Assembly (NCBI RefSeq): GCF_000826525.2
Contig: NZ_LN651330.1
Coordinates: 248,001-312,000 of the forward strand
Source of the DNA: Mobilicoccus massiliensis
GTDB taxonomy: Bacteria; Actinomycetota; Actinomycetes; Actinomycetales; Dermatophilaceae
Length of the DNA stretch: 64,000 bases
Reading direction: 5' to 3'
Positions 1 to 8,369 of the stretch are shown here, one piece after another. The notes under the pieces are model-generated. The model made no database searches, was not told the DNA's origin, and saw only the letters and a program-made list of their open reading frames with translations. A program made the position numbers and the translations under genes. Each line of letters starts with the position of its first letter. Within the stretch, counting starts at the first letter, position 1.

Positions 1-586
1 TCGAGGGCGAGCAGACGACGCGCGGGAAGGCGTAGGCGGCGAGGATGTCGACGAGGGCCGAGGCCCGTTGTTCGCCGGCCTCGTCCAGCGGTCGCAAGCG
101 GTCGTCGTCGCCCTTCCACCGCTTGCGGGCGACCGCGTGCGCGTGCCGCACGACGGCGATGGCGCGGGTGGGCAGCGGTCCGTCGACGAGAGCGTCGAGT
201 TGCTCGAGGTCGCGAGGGTAGGTCGCGAGACGCCGGGCCTCCTCGGCCGTGACCCAGCGCACCTCGTCGATCTCGTTCTCGAGGCGTCCGGCGCCCCCGA
301 TGACCTGAGCGGCCCAGTACCGCACCTCCTTGTGTCGGCGTCCGTCACCTTCGAGTCGGTAGGTGCTCGTGGGCAGCGGGCGACCGAGCCGCACCCGAAG
401 GCCGGTCTCTTCCTGAGTCTCGCGGACGGCCGCGACCGGCCACTCCTCGTCGGGCTCGAGCTTGCCCTTGGGCCAGGCCCAGTCGTCGTGGCGGGGGCGG
501 TGGACGAGGGCGACCTCGAGTTCTCCGGCGCGTCGACGCCAGGGCAGGGTGCCCGCGGCGAGCACGACCGATCGTTCGTCGGACAC
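1..586 (-). CDS. MutT1-like NUDIX hydrolase with histidine phosphatase domain (partial)
   Basis: The gene runs leftward out of the window, so its C-terminus is missing. Translation from GTG 586 gives an N-terminal NUDIX domain whose box lies at residues 41-63 (GKLEPDE followed by RETQEETGL). A second domain then opens with VVRHAH at residues 145-150, the catalytic histidine region of the histidine phosphatase superfamily. This two-domain order is that of mycobacterial MutT1, which removes 8-oxo-dGTP and diadenosine polyphosphates; that activity is known for the family and inferred here. The start lies 5 bases after the ppk stop, so the two genes are probably co-transcribed, linking polyphosphate synthesis with nucleotide-pool cleaning. 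The overlapping rightward frame is a shadow. Confidence 0.85.
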   Translation of the reverse strand, partial: MSDERSVVLAAGTLPWRRRAGELEVALVHRPRHDDWAWPKGKLEPDEEWPVAAVRETQEETGLRVRLGRPLPTSTYRLEGDGRRHKEVRYWAAQVIGGAGRLENEIDEVRWVTAEEARRLATYPRDLEQLDALVDGPLPTRAIAVVRHAHAVARKRWKGDDDRLRPLDEAGEQRASALVDILAAYAFPRVVCSPS

Positions 587-591
587 GTCGC

Positions 592-2838
592 TCAGCCGCG
601 CCGTCCGCGGCGGCGGGCCGCATGCTCGTCGATGAGGACACTCTGGAGGTCGAGCAGGGGTGTGCCGTCCTCGGCGCGGTGATGCCGAGTCCACCGCCCG
701 TCGCCGGCGAGGTGCCAGCTCGAGTAGTCGTCGCTCATGCCACGCTGCAGGATGCCGACGAGGTCCGCGACGTGGCGGGCGTCGGTGATGCGCACGAGGG
801 CCTCGACCCGGCGGTCGAGGTTGCGGTGCATCATGTCGGCGCTGCCGAGGTACACCGCGTCGCGACCGTCCGGCCCGAACACGAACACCCGGGAGTGCTC
901 GAGGAACCGGCCGAGGATCGACCGGACCCGGATGTTCTCGGAGAGGCCCTCGACGCCCGGCCGCAGCGCGCAGATGCCGCGGACGAGGACGTCGACCTGC
1001 ACCCCAGCGCGGGAGGCGCGGTAGAGACTGTCGATGATCTGCTCGTCGACGATGGAGTTGACCTTGATGCCGACGTAGGCGTCCTCGCCCTTCTCGGCGT
1101 GGGCGATCTGCTCCTCGATGCGGTCGACGAGGCCCGACCGCATCGAGGCCGGCGCGACGAGCAGCCGGGAGAACTTGCTGCGCGGCGCCCAGCCGGAGAG
1201 CTGGTTGAAGAGCTTCGTGAGGTCCTCGCCGACACGCGGGTCGCAGGTGAAGAGGCCGAAGTCCTCGTACAGTCGCGCGGTCTTGGGGTGGTAATTGCCG
1301 GTGCCGACGTGGCAGTACCGACGCAGGCCAACCGACTCCTGACGGATGACGAGCGACAGCTTGCAGTGGGTCTTGAGTCCGACCACGCCGTAGACCACGT
1401 GGACACCGGCCTGCTCGAGCTTTCTCGCCCACTCGATGTTGTTCTGCTCGTCGAAGCGGGCCTTGATCTCGACCACCGCGAGCACCTGCTTGCCGGCCTC
1501 GGCCGCCGCGATGAGGGCGTCGATGATCGGGGAGTCGCCGCTCGTGCGGTAGAGCGTCTGCTTGATGGCGACGACGCGTGGGTCGGCGGCGGCCTGGTCG
1601 ATGAACGCCTGCACCGAGGTGGAGAACGAGTCGTAGGGGTGCTGGACGAGCACGTCCTTGATGCGGATCGCCGAGAACATGTCGGGCGACTTGGCGCTCT
1701 CGACCCGTTTGAGGTCGCGGTGGGTCATGGGCACGAACGGCGGGTACTTGAGCTCGGTGCGGTCGAGATCGGCGATGGTGCCGAGGCAACGCAGGTCGAG
1801 CGGGGTGGGGCAGCGGAAGACCTCGCGCGGCGTGACTCCCAGCTCGCGGACGAGCAGTTCGAGCACGTGATCGCCCATGCCGTCCTCGATCTCAAGGCGA
1901 ACGGCAGGGCCGAACCGGCGTCGTGTGAGCTCCTTCTCCAGGGCGGCCAGCAGGTTCTCGGCGTCGTCCTCCTCGACCTCGAGATCCTCGTTGCGGGTGA
2001 CGCGGAACGTGAAGTGCTCGCGCACGTTCATGCCCGGGAAGAGCGCGTCGAGGTGGGCCGCGATGATCTCCTCCACCGGCACGAACCGTGCCGAGTAGAG
2101 GTCCTCGCCCTCGGGCTCGGTGATGCGCACGAGCCGGGGCAGCAGCGGCGGCACCTTGAGGCGGGCGAAGTGCTCGGAGCCGGTCTTGCGGTTGTCGAGG
2201 ACGACGGCGAGGTTGAGGGAGAGCCCCGAGATGTAGGGAAACGGGTGCGCCGGGTCGACCGCCAGCGGCGTGAGCACGGGAAAGACCTGCTCGTCGAACC
2301 ACTCGTCGAGGCGGGCGCGCTCGTCGTCGGAGAGGTCGCTCCAGCCGACGATCTGGATGTCCTCCTCGGCCAACGCGGGGCGTACCTGCTCGTCGAAGAT
2401 GCGGGCGTGCGTGCTCATGAGGTTCTGCGCGGTCGAGAGGATGCGGTCGAGCAGCTCACGCGGTTCGAGGCCGGATGCCGAGCGCACGGCGAGACCGGTG
2501 GCGATGCGCCGCTTGAGGCCGGCCACGCGCACCATGACGAACTCGTCGAGGTTGCTCGCGAAGATCGAGAGGAACCGGGCCCGCTCCAACAGGTACATGT
2601 CGGGGTCGGCCGCGAGCTGCAGCACCCGCTCGTTGAACTGGAGCCACGAGATCTCGCGGTCGAGGAACCGATCGGGCGGCAGCTCGTCGCCGGACTTGTC
2701 GGCGGGGAGGAACCGGCCGTTGGCGGCTCGGGGGCGAACGCCCGTGGCCGAGGAGGTCTCACCGGTGACCGCGGTCACCGATCCCTGCTCGTTACGGGCC
2801 GCATCCGAGGCGGGTGCGCTGTCACTCGTGGCCGTCAT
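592..2838 (-). CDS. ppk: Polyphosphate kinase 1
   Basis: The 748-aa product matches Ppk1 over its whole length. It makes polyphosphate reversibly from the gamma-phosphate of ATP. The N-terminal domain has [13 protein letters not shown] (about 61-73) and [13 protein letters not shown] (about 95-107). The catalytic core has [12 protein letters not shown] (422-433), [15 protein letters not shown] (456-470) and GLKTHCKLS, which places the histidine expected to be phosphorylated at residue 491. A second catalytic histidine is likely in FLEHSRVF near residue 650. The first 55 residues are Ala/Ser/Thr-rich and not conserved. The ATG is preceded at six bases by CACCAT, so the message may be leaderless. 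About 200 bases separate it from mshD upstream. Confidence 0.96.
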   Translation of the reverse strand: MTATSDSAPASDAARNEQGSVTAVTGETSSATGVRPRAANGRFLPADKSGDELPPDRFLDREISWLQFNERVLQLAADPDMYLLERARFLSIFASNLDEFVMVRVAGLKRRIATGLAVRSASGLEPRELLDRILSTAQNLMSTHARIFDEQVRPALAEEDIQIVGWSDLSDDERARLDEWFDEQVFPVLTPLAVDPAHPFPYISGLSLNLAVVLDNRKTGSEHFARLKVPPLLPRLVRITEPEGEDLYSARFVPVEEIIAAHLDALFPGMNVREHFTFRVTRNEDLEVEEDDAENLLAALEKELTRRRFGPAVRLEIEDGMGDHVLELLVRELGVTPREVFRCPTPLDLRCLGTIADLDRTELKYPPFVPMTHRDLKRVESAKSPDMFSAIRIKDVLVQHPYDSFSTSVQAFIDQAAADPRVVAIKQTLYRTSGDSPIIDALIAAAEAGKQVLAVVEIKARFDEQNNIEWARKLEQAGVHVVYGVVGLKTHCKLSLVIRQESVGLRRYCHVGTGNYHPKTARLYEDFGLFTCDPRVGEDLTKLFNQLSGWAPRSKFSRLLVAPASMRSGLVDRIEEQIAHAEKGEDAYVGIKVNSIVDEQIIDSLYRASRAGVQVDVLVRGICALRPGVEGLSENIRVRSILGRFLEHSRVFVFGPDGRDAVYLGSADMMHRNLDRRVEALVRITDARHVADLVGILQRGMSDDYSSWHLAGDGRWTRHHRAEDGTPLLDLQSVLIDEHAARRRGRRG

Positions 2839-3043
2839 GGGTCACATGGTGTCACGGGGATCGAGGTGCGTCGTCCCCTTCCCACCCGGGCCCGGGAGGG
2901 CGATGAAGGTGCGTGGCTCGTGCTCGAGCCGTGCGCGAAATCGTGCGTGGGATCGCGCGAGGGAGACACCGGCGGAATCGCGCCCGAGCCGCCCGGAAAG
3001 GCGGGGCTGCACCCAGGTGCGCGCACGCGCGCATCCGGCACGT

Positions 3044-3973
3044 TCACGCGTACATGACGTCGAGTGAGATCTGCTCGAACCCGAGGCGGCGGTAGGTGGC
3101 GAGGGCGGCCGTGTTGTTGCCGTCGACGTAGAGCGTGACGCGTGCCAGGCCCCGATCGGCGAGGTGGCGAAGACCGAGCAGCGTCGCGGCCTTGCCGAGC
3201 CCCAGGCCCTGGCGGTCGGGATCGACGCCGACGACGTAGACCTCGCCCTCGCCGTCCTCCGTCTTGGTCCAGTGGAAGGCCGCGAGGTCGCGGGAGGCCC
3301 CGTCGTCGGGGGCCGCCGGTGCCTCGACGAGGAAGAACCCGTCGGCGTCGAACCAGGGCTCGCGCATGCGGGCCCGCAGGTCGTCGGCGCTGACCCGGCC
3401 CTGTTCGGGATGGTCGGCAAACGCCCGGGCGTTGAGCGCCACCCAGGCGTCGACGTCGTCGGGGGTGAACGTGCGGGCGGAATAGCCCTCGGGCAGCGTG
3501 ACCTCGGCGTCGCGCAGCCCGTCGAGGGGGCGCGCCATCCGGATGAGCTCTCGCACGACCTCGAGGCCCAGGTGCCGGGCGAAGGCTCGCGCGGGCGGCA
3601 GGTCGCCGTGGGCCCAGACCCGGGCGTCGGGAACGAGCGCCCGCACCTCGCGCCAGCCCCGCGTCCCGACGCCGTGACGGCGATGCCCCGGGGCGACGAC
3701 GATCTCGGTACCTGCCTCGGCTTCGGTGTGGTCGAGGTGGGCGTAGCCGAGGAGCGGGTCGTCGTTGTCTTCCTCGGCACCCGAGGCGCCGTGATCGCCA
3801 CGCTCGAGGAGGACGTGGCGGTGTTCGCCGGCGGGGGCGTCGAGGTGAAGGATCGTCTGCTCGGAGAGGGCGTCGACTCCGTCGGCCTCGGCGGCCTGGC
3901 GGGCGAGCCGACGCACGCGCGTCGCCTCCGCCGTCGACAGCGTGGTCGTGACGCGTGCGATCACCGGGTCCAT
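3044..3973 (-). CDS. mshD: Mycothiol synthase (acetyl-CoA:Cys-GlcN-Ins acetyltransferase)
   Basis: The 309-aa product has two tandem GNAT domains, the hallmark of MshD. MshD catalyses the last step of mycothiol synthesis, acetylating the cysteine amine of Cys-GlcN-Ins. The N-terminal domain has VVAPGHRRHGVG; the C-terminal, catalytically important domain has GVDPDRQGLGLGKA, an acetyl-CoA pyrophosphate loop, followed by LYVDGNNTAA. ATG 3973 is chosen because AGGAGAGCC precedes it; the longer open frame lacks this support. It starts 8 bases after the glnR stop, the same glnR-mshD pair known from Mycobacterium (Rv0818-Rv0819), so the two are probably one operon. Confidence 0.93.
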   Translation of the reverse strand: MDPVIARVTTTLSTAEATRVRRLARQAAEADGVDALSEQTILHLDAPAGEHRHVLLERGDHGASGAEEDNDDPLLGYAHLDHTEAEAGTEIVVAPGHRRHGVGTRGWREVRALVPDARVWAHGDLPPARAFARHLGLEVVRELIRMARPLDGLRDAEVTLPEGYSARTFTPDDVDAWVALNARAFADHPEQGRVSADDLRARMREPWFDADGFFLVEAPAAPDDGASRDLAAFHWTKTEDGEGEVYVVGVDPDRQGLGLGKAATLLGLRHLADRGLARVTLYVDGNNTAALATYRRLGFEQISLDVMYA

Positions 3974-3981
3974 GGCTCTCC

Positions 3982-4656
3982 TCACGAGGTGGCGTAGCGG
4001 TAGCCGACACCGCGCACCGTGCCGATGAGCCCTTCGTGCTCCGGGCCGAGCTTGGCGCGCAGACGCCGGATGTGAACGTCCACGGTACGGGTGCCGCCGT
4101 AGTAGTCGTACCCCCACACCTCCTCGAGGATGCGGTCGCGCGTGAACACCCGGCCGGGGGAGGAGACGAGGTATTTGAGGAGCTCGAACTCGCGGTACGT
4201 CAGGTCCAGCGGTACGCCCCTGAGCCGCGCCGAGTACCCCGACTCGTCGATGACGAGCAGCGAGGTCGCGGGCTCCTCGGACTCCGCTTGCGAGGGGTGG
4301 GCGGCGTCGGCCGAGCGCGTGCCGGCGAGACGCACCCGTGCCTCGACCTCGGCGGGGCCCGCGCCGGTGAGGACGACGTCGGCGATTCGCCAGTCGGCGG
4401 TGACCGCCGCCAAGGCGCCCTCGGTGACGACCGCGATCAGCGGCAGGTCTGGCATCACCGCCGCCAGACGGCGGCACCACGCGCGTGCCGCCACGAGATC
4501 GGTGAGGGCGTCGACGAGGACGACGACGCCGGGATCGACCTCGGCGAACGAGGCGAGGTCGGCGAGTTCGCGAACGTCGTGGGGCAGCAGGGACAGCGCA
4601 GGCAGCACCGTCTCGACCGGACGGCCGGTCTCCGACGACAAGACCACCTGAGCCAT
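3982..4656 (-). CDS. glnR: GlnR-type winged-helix response regulator
   Basis: This 224-aa protein has an N-terminal receiver-like domain and a C-terminal OmpR-type winged helix, visible as LTYREFELLKYLVSSPGRVF followed by VWGYDYYGG and TVDVHIRRLRAKLG. Its place directly upstream of mshD is that of GlnR in mycobacteria, where it controls nitrogen assimilation. The receiver domain has a single likely Asp in VVVLVDAL and lacks the usual acidic pair, as in the atypical, phosphorylation-independent GlnR proteins. The assignment to glnR rests on length, domain type and neighbour. ATG 4656 lies exactly six bases after a TATCGT -10 box with no ribosome-binding site, which suggests a leaderless mRNA. 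A divergent MoaD-like gene starts 145 bases away. Confidence 0.85.
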   Translation of the reverse strand: MAQVVLSSETGRPVETVLPALSLLPHDVRELADLASFAEVDPGVVVLVDALTDLVAARAWCRRLAAVMPDLPLIAVVTEGALAAVTADWRIADVVLTGAGPAEVEARVRLAGTRSADAAHPSQAESEEPATSLLVIDESGYSARLRGVPLDLTYREFELLKYLVSSPGRVFTRDRILEEVWGYDYYGGTRTVDVHIRRLRAKLGPEHEGLIGTVRGVGYRYATS

Positions 4657-4662
4657 GTGTTC

Positions 4663-4668
4663 ACGATA
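4663..4668 (-). promoter_or_regulatory. -10 box of glnR, leaderless type
   Basis: The minus strand reads TATCGT, then six bases (GAACAC), then ATG. No Shine-Dalgarno sequence precedes the start. This spacing recurs at many genes in the window. Confidence 0.55.
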
Positions 4669-4801
4669 CGACCAGGCCCGAGTCGCTCCGGCGAAGGCGA
4701 AGGCAGCAGGAGCGCCCGGCATCGCGAGGATGCGCACGGCGTGACCGCCGCGTCGCGTTCTCGGTTGGCACGGTGTCGGTGGAAGCTGAGAAGGTGGGCA
4801 G

Positions 4802-5038
4802 GTGACCGTCACCCTGCGCTACTGGGCCGCCGCCGCGGCCGCGACCGGCGTGGATTCCGAGGAACACTCCTGCGGAACCGTCGGTGAGATCCTCGACGCC
4901 GCGACCACCCGGCACCCCGACCTTGCCCGCGTGCGGCAGGTCGCCTCCGTCATCGTCGACGGCGTCCCCGCCCGCGACGACGTGGAGGTCCCCGCCGGTG
5001 CGACGGTCGAGATCCTGCCCCCGTTCGCCGGTGGCTGA
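4802..5038 (+). CDS. MoaD/ThiS-family sulfur carrier protein
   Basis: The 78-aa ubiquitin-fold protein ends in Gly-Gly (PPFAGG), the C-terminus that is adenylated and thiocarboxylated in MoaD and ThiS sulfur carriers. The conserved VEILPPFAGG tail and the preceding VPARDD and VPAGATV turns fit MoaD, the small subunit of molybdopterin synthase. No MoaE, MoeB or Thi gene is adjacent, so the pathway (molybdopterin, thiazole or other) cannot be fixed from context. A modABC locus lies about 50 kb away. GTG 4802 follows a GAAGGTGG ribosome-binding site. The next gene starts 13 bases downstream. Confidence 0.8.
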   Translation: MTVTLRYWAAAAAATGVDSEEHSCGTVGEILDAATTRHPDLARVRQVASVIVDGVPARDDVEVPAGATVEILPPFAGG

Positions 5039-5050
5039 CAGGATGACGCG

Positions 5051-5875
5051 GTGAGCGAGATCCGATCGAGCACTCTCGGGGAGGCGCGGGGCCGGCCACG
5101 CCCACCGCGCCGCCCGTGGCGACCGACGGTCTCGGTCATCGCGCTGCTCGTCGCCCTGGTGCTCGGGGTCGTCGCCCACCTCGGTTCCACCGTCTGGATC
5201 GTGCCGGCACTCGCGCTCTCCATGGTGCTGCTCGCCATCGGATGGGTGCCGTTGCTGCGCCTCCCCAGCCCTCGGGGCACGACCATCGTGCAGCTCATCG
5301 CGGTGGTCGTCCTCCTCGTGCCGGCCACGCTGCAACCCCAGGCGACGCTTCACCACCTGCCGGGCGCGGTCGCGGTCGCGATGATCGCCTCGTTCGTCCA
5401 CCAACTCGCGCGCCGTGACGCACGTCCGCGGCTCGTCGAGTCCGTCTCGGCGAGCGCCGCCGGCGTTGGTCTGCTGAGCTCGGCGGTCTGTCTCGTGCCG
5501 CTCGTCGGAACACCCGAGGGACGCGACGCCGTGGTCGCAGTGATGGCGGCGGCCGCGGCGGCCACTCTCGCCGACGTCGGCCTGGGCCGTGTTCCGCGCG
5601 GCGTCATCGCCGTGACCTGCGCGATCGCCTCCGTTGTTCTGGGTGCCGGCGCGGCCGTGCTCGTGCACGGTGCGTTCGGTGACGCCCGACTGCCCCTGCT
5701 CGCGCTCGCCGGGGGCATCGCCGGAGGCTCGAGCTACGCGTTGCGTCAGATCCAGTCCGTGCTGCCCTCGCTGTGGGGGCGCCGCGCCCAGCTCGCCTCC
5801 GCCACCGGCTCGGTTCTCTGCACCGGCGCCGTCGCCTACGGCCTGGCCTGGGTCGCCCGCGGCGCCGTCGTCTGA
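5051..5875 (+). CDS. Polytopic membrane protein of unknown function
   Basis: This 274-aa protein has a basic N-terminus of about 25 residues (RGRPRPPRRPWRP) and about seven hydrophobic segments, beginning with VSVIALLVALVLGVVAHLG (about 27-45). Positive residues cluster at the start, which suggests a cytoplasmic N-terminus. I recognise no catalytic or transporter motif. GTG 5051 lies 13 bases after the MoaD-like gene, so they may be co-transcribed. The function is unknown. Confidence 0.75.
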   Translation: MSEIRSSTLGEARGRPRPPRRPWRPTVSVIALLVALVLGVVAHLGSTVWIVPALALSMVLLAIGWVPLLRLPSPRGTTIVQLIAVVVLLVPATLQPQATLHHLPGAVAVAMIASFVHQLARRDARPRLVESVSASAAGVGLLSSAVCLVPLVGTPEGRDAVVAVMAAAAAATLADVGLGRVPRGVIAVTCAIASVVLGAGAAVLVHGAFGDARLPLLALAGGIAGGSSYALRQIQSVLPSLWGRRAQLASATGSVLCTGAVAYGLAWVARGAVV

Positions 5876-5903
5876 TCAGTTCTCCACCGAAAGGACTCAC
5901 GCC

Positions 5904-6407
5904 ATGCCCTTCGAGCTCGACCCCACGATCAACCCCGTCGTCGCACCCCTGGCCTGGATGGTCGGCCGCTGGGAGGGGGTCGGCGTCGTCGGCTACCCCG
6001 ACATGGAGTCGCGCAACTTCGGCCAGGAACTCGACATCACCCACGACGGGCGCCCGTTCCTCGCCTACGAGAGCCGCAGCTACCTGCTCAACGAGGACGG
6101 CTCCAAGGACCGGGAGTCGGGGCGTGAGACCGGCTACCTGCGCGTGCTGAACAGCGGTGAGATCGAGCTCCTGCTCGCCCACCCCACCGGCATCGTCGAG
6201 CTGTACGCGGGTGAGCGCGAGGAGGAACGCCCCGTGCTCAACCTGCGCACCGACGGGGTGATGCGCAGCCCCGAGGCTCGCGACTACACCGCCGCCAGCC
6301 GCATGTACGGGCTCGTCGACCGCAAGCTCATGTGGGTCATGGACATGGCCGCCGAGGGTCACCCCATGCAGAGCCACCTCTCTGCTCAGCTCAACCGGGT
6401 GGGCTGA
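5904..6407 (+). CDS. Nitrobindin family heme-binding beta-barrel protein
   Basis: The 167-aa product starts ...PVVAPLAWMVGRWEGVGVV, which contains the GxWxGxG motif of nitrobindins. Near the C-terminus MQSHLSAQLNRVG supplies the histidine expected to ligate heme. Family members such as the Mycobacterium Rv2717c product are 10-stranded barrels that bind ferric heme and isomerise peroxynitrite to nitrate; the role here is inferred from the family. ATG 5904 is preceded by AAGGA at 5891-5895. It is 28 bases downstream of the membrane protein gene. Confidence 0.88.
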   Translation: MPFELDPTINPVVAPLAWMVGRWEGVGVVGYPDMESRNFGQELDITHDGRPFLAYESRSYLLNEDGSKDRESGRETGYLRVLNSGEIELLLAHPTGIVELYAGEREEERPVLNLRTDGVMRSPEARDYTAASRMYGLVDRKLMWVMDMAAEGHPMQSHLSAQLNRVG

Positions 6408-6497
6408 CAACGGGATTCGAGACGCGGTGCGCCGTCACACCGCGTCCTCTCGGGTCCGTCCACCGCACCGCACGGGGCGGCCCGGCCAGTGCCCTCC

Positions 6498-6503
6498 TAC
6501 GCT
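6498..6503 (+). promoter_or_regulatory. -10 box before ygfZ
   Basis: TACGCT is followed by six bases (GGGAGC) and GTG. The six bases also resemble a short ribosome-binding site, so the leaderless reading is less certain here. Confidence 0.45.
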
Positions 6504-6509
6504 GGGAGC

Positions 6510-7553
6510 GTGACCGCACAGCTTTCGACGTCCCCCCTGCTCGCCCGCCCCGGCGCGGTACCGGCCTCCGGACCGGACGCTGCCGTCGCCGCCCACTACG
6601 GCGATCCGATGCGAGAGCAACGGCTGCTCGCCGAGGGGCTCGCCGTGGTCGACCTGTCGCACCGCGGCGTCGTCACCGTGACCGGGCCTGACCGGCTGAG
6701 CTGGCTGCATTCGCTCACGACCCAGCAGCTCACGGACCTCGCGCCGCGCGTGGGCACCGAGACCCTGCTTCTCTCGCCGAAGGGGCACATCGAGAACGCA
6801 TTGCACGTGGTCGACGACGGCGAGACCACGTGGATCACCGTCGAGCCGGGTGCCGCGCCCGCGCTCGTGGAGTTCCTCGACCGGATGCGGTTCATGCTGC
6901 GCGTCGAGGTCGCCGACGTGAGCGGACAGTACGCCGTACTCGGCGAGCCCATCGGCGCGCCGAGCGTGCCCGGGGAGCCGCTGGCCTGGGTCGATCCGTG
7001 GCCGGGGCCTGTCGGTGACACCGCCGTCTACGGGCCCGCCGAGGCCCACCCCGCGCAGGGCCGCGCGTGGCGAGAGCTCATCGTGCCGCGCGCCGAGCTC
7101 GAGTCGGCGATCGGTGACCGTGCCGTCGCGGGGCTCTGGGCGGCCGAGGCCGAACGGGTCCAGGCCTGGCGTCCCCGGTTCGGTGCGGAGACCGACCACC
7201 GCACGATCCCGCACGAGCTCGACTGGTTGCGCACCGCCGTTCACCTGCACAAGGGCTGCTACCGCGGGCAGGAGACCATCGCGCGCGTCCACAATCTCGG
7301 CCGCCCGCCGCGACGCCTCCTCTTCGCGCACCTCGACGGGTCTGGGCACGTCCTGCCCGTTCCCGGCTCGGAGATCGTGCACGCAGGCCGCTCGATCGGG
7401 CGCCTCACCAGCGTGGCTCGCGATCACGTCGACGGCCCGATCGCGCTCGCGGTGGTCAAGCGCAACACCCCGGTCGACGTCGAACTCACGACTGTGCCCG
7501 TCGGCGACGAGGCTCCGGTCACCCTCGCGCAGACGGTCGTCGTCGAGCCCTGA
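6510..7553 (+). CDS. ygfZ: YgfZ/GcvT-domain folate-binding protein
   Basis: The 347-aa product belongs to the YgfZ/IbaG-associated aminomethyltransferase-like family, which helps maintain iron-sulfur enzymes through a folate-dependent activity. The diagnostic motif KGCYRGQET is present near residue 250, and the N-terminal LSHRGVVTVTGPDRLSWLHS matches the folate-binding GcvT fold. GTG 6510 is chosen from the -10 box and GGGAG just upstream; an earlier in-frame codon at 6489 has no support. It is followed by a 199-base gap containing the regulatory region of the next gene. Confidence 0.9.
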   Translation: MTAQLSTSPLLARPGAVPASGPDAAVAAHYGDPMREQRLLAEGLAVVDLSHRGVVTVTGPDRLSWLHSLTTQQLTDLAPRVGTETLLLSPKGHIENALHVVDDGETTWITVEPGAAPALVEFLDRMRFMLRVEVADVSGQYAVLGEPIGAPSVPGEPLAWVDPWPGPVGDTAVYGPAEAHPAQGRAWRELIVPRAELESAIGDRAVAGLWAAEAERVQAWRPRFGAETDHRTIPHELDWLRTAVHLHKGCYRGQETIARVHNLGRPPRRLLFAHLDGSGHVLPVPGSEIVHAGRSIGRLTSVARDHVDGPIALAVVKRNTPVDVELTTVPVGDEAPVTLAQTVVVEP

Positions 7554-7700
7554 GGCCGACGGCGCCTCGGGTGAGGTCGCAGCGTCGGCCGCGGGAAGCG
7601 GGCATACCTCCGGTGCCCCGCGCGCGTTGTCGGTGGTGCTCGGTGAGGCGACGCGTCCCCGGCTGACGCGCGCGTTGCCTCGGCGCACGCGGGCGTGTGC

Positions 7701-7740
7701 GTGCGCTCACTCGCGCTTGCAGTGCGCTAACTCCTGCAAG
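7701..7740. promoter_or_regulatory. Probable operator: inverted repeat plus direct repeat
   Basis: A perfect 7-bp inverted repeat, CTTGCAG (7716-7722) and CTGCAAG (7734-7740), is separated by 11 bases. A near-identical direct repeat, GTGCGCT-C/A-ACTC, occurs at 7701-7712 and 7722-7733, a 21-bp step of about two helical turns. The right arm touches a CACAAT -10 box (7741-7746) placed six bases before the XRE gene start. The position fits autoregulation by that HTH protein; this is inference. Confidence 0.5.
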
Positions 7741-7752
7741 CACAATGGGGGT

Positions 7753-8367
7753 ATGCCTCGACTCACGCCTCACGTGCCCGGTATGCGGGAGCTGGGGGAG
7801 TACGTGCGCGAGCAGCGGGAGAACGCGCACCTGTCGGTGCGGCAGTTGTCGGCGGTGGCAGGGATCAGCAATCCCTACCTCTCGCAGATCGAGCGAGGCC
7901 TGCGTCGGCCGAGCGCCGAGATCCTCAACTCGCTCGCCAAGGGGCTGCAGATCTCCGCCGAATCGCTGTACGTGCGCGCGGGACTGCTCGACGACACCCG
8001 CGAGTCGAGCGCCGTCGACGTGCGGCTCGCCCTCTCGCTCGACCGCCACCTCACCGACCGGCAGCGCCGCATCATGCTCGACCTCTACGACTCGTTCGTG
8101 CCGTCCGCGCCGACGGCGGGGGCCCGCGACGCTCACGTGGGAGCCTCCGAGGCCGAGGCCGAGGGCATGTCGGCAGGGGGCAGCGTTCGCCGGCGCCGGC
8201 CCACGGCGAAGCCGGTGACCGGTATGACCGACGCGGCCGGCATGACGGGTCCGGCCGAGACGGCAGAGAAGACCGAGCAGGGCCCGGAGCCCGCCTCCGG
8301 CTCCCACCACGGCACGACGCGCGTCCGCACCCGACGAACGCCCGGAAAGACCGAGACGAAGGAGTGA
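7753..8367 (+). CDS. XRE-family transcriptional regulator upstream of the HbhA-like gene
   Basis: The 204-aa product has an N-terminal HTH_3 domain (about 11-66): LGEYVREQRENAHLSVRQLS, then AGISNPYLSQIERGLRRPS. A low-complexity Ala/Gly/Thr-rich tail follows and is poorly conserved. It is the equivalent of Rv0474, which sits directly upstream of hbhA in Mycobacterium. ATG 7753 has only a weak ribosome-binding site but lies six bases after CACAAT, so translation may be leaderless. It ends 2 bases before the HbhA-like gene, so the pair is co-transcribed. The upstream palindrome suggests it controls its own operon. Confidence 0.85.
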   Translation: MPRLTPHVPGMRELGEYVREQRENAHLSVRQLSAVAGISNPYLSQIERGLRRPSAEILNSLAKGLQISAESLYVRAGLLDDTRESSAVDVRLALSLDRHLTDRQRRIMLDLYDSFVPSAPTAGARDAHVGASEAEAEGMSAGGSVRRRRPTAKPVTGMTDAAGMTGPAETAEKTEQGPEPASGSHHGTTRVRTRRTPGKTETKE

Positions 8368-8369
8368 CG

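Noticed and set aside
622..3057. Long rightward open frame of about 811 codons opposite ppk
   Set aside because: It is antisense to the well conserved ppk gene, has biased Asp/Val/Arg composition typical of high-GC shadows and no recognisable domain.
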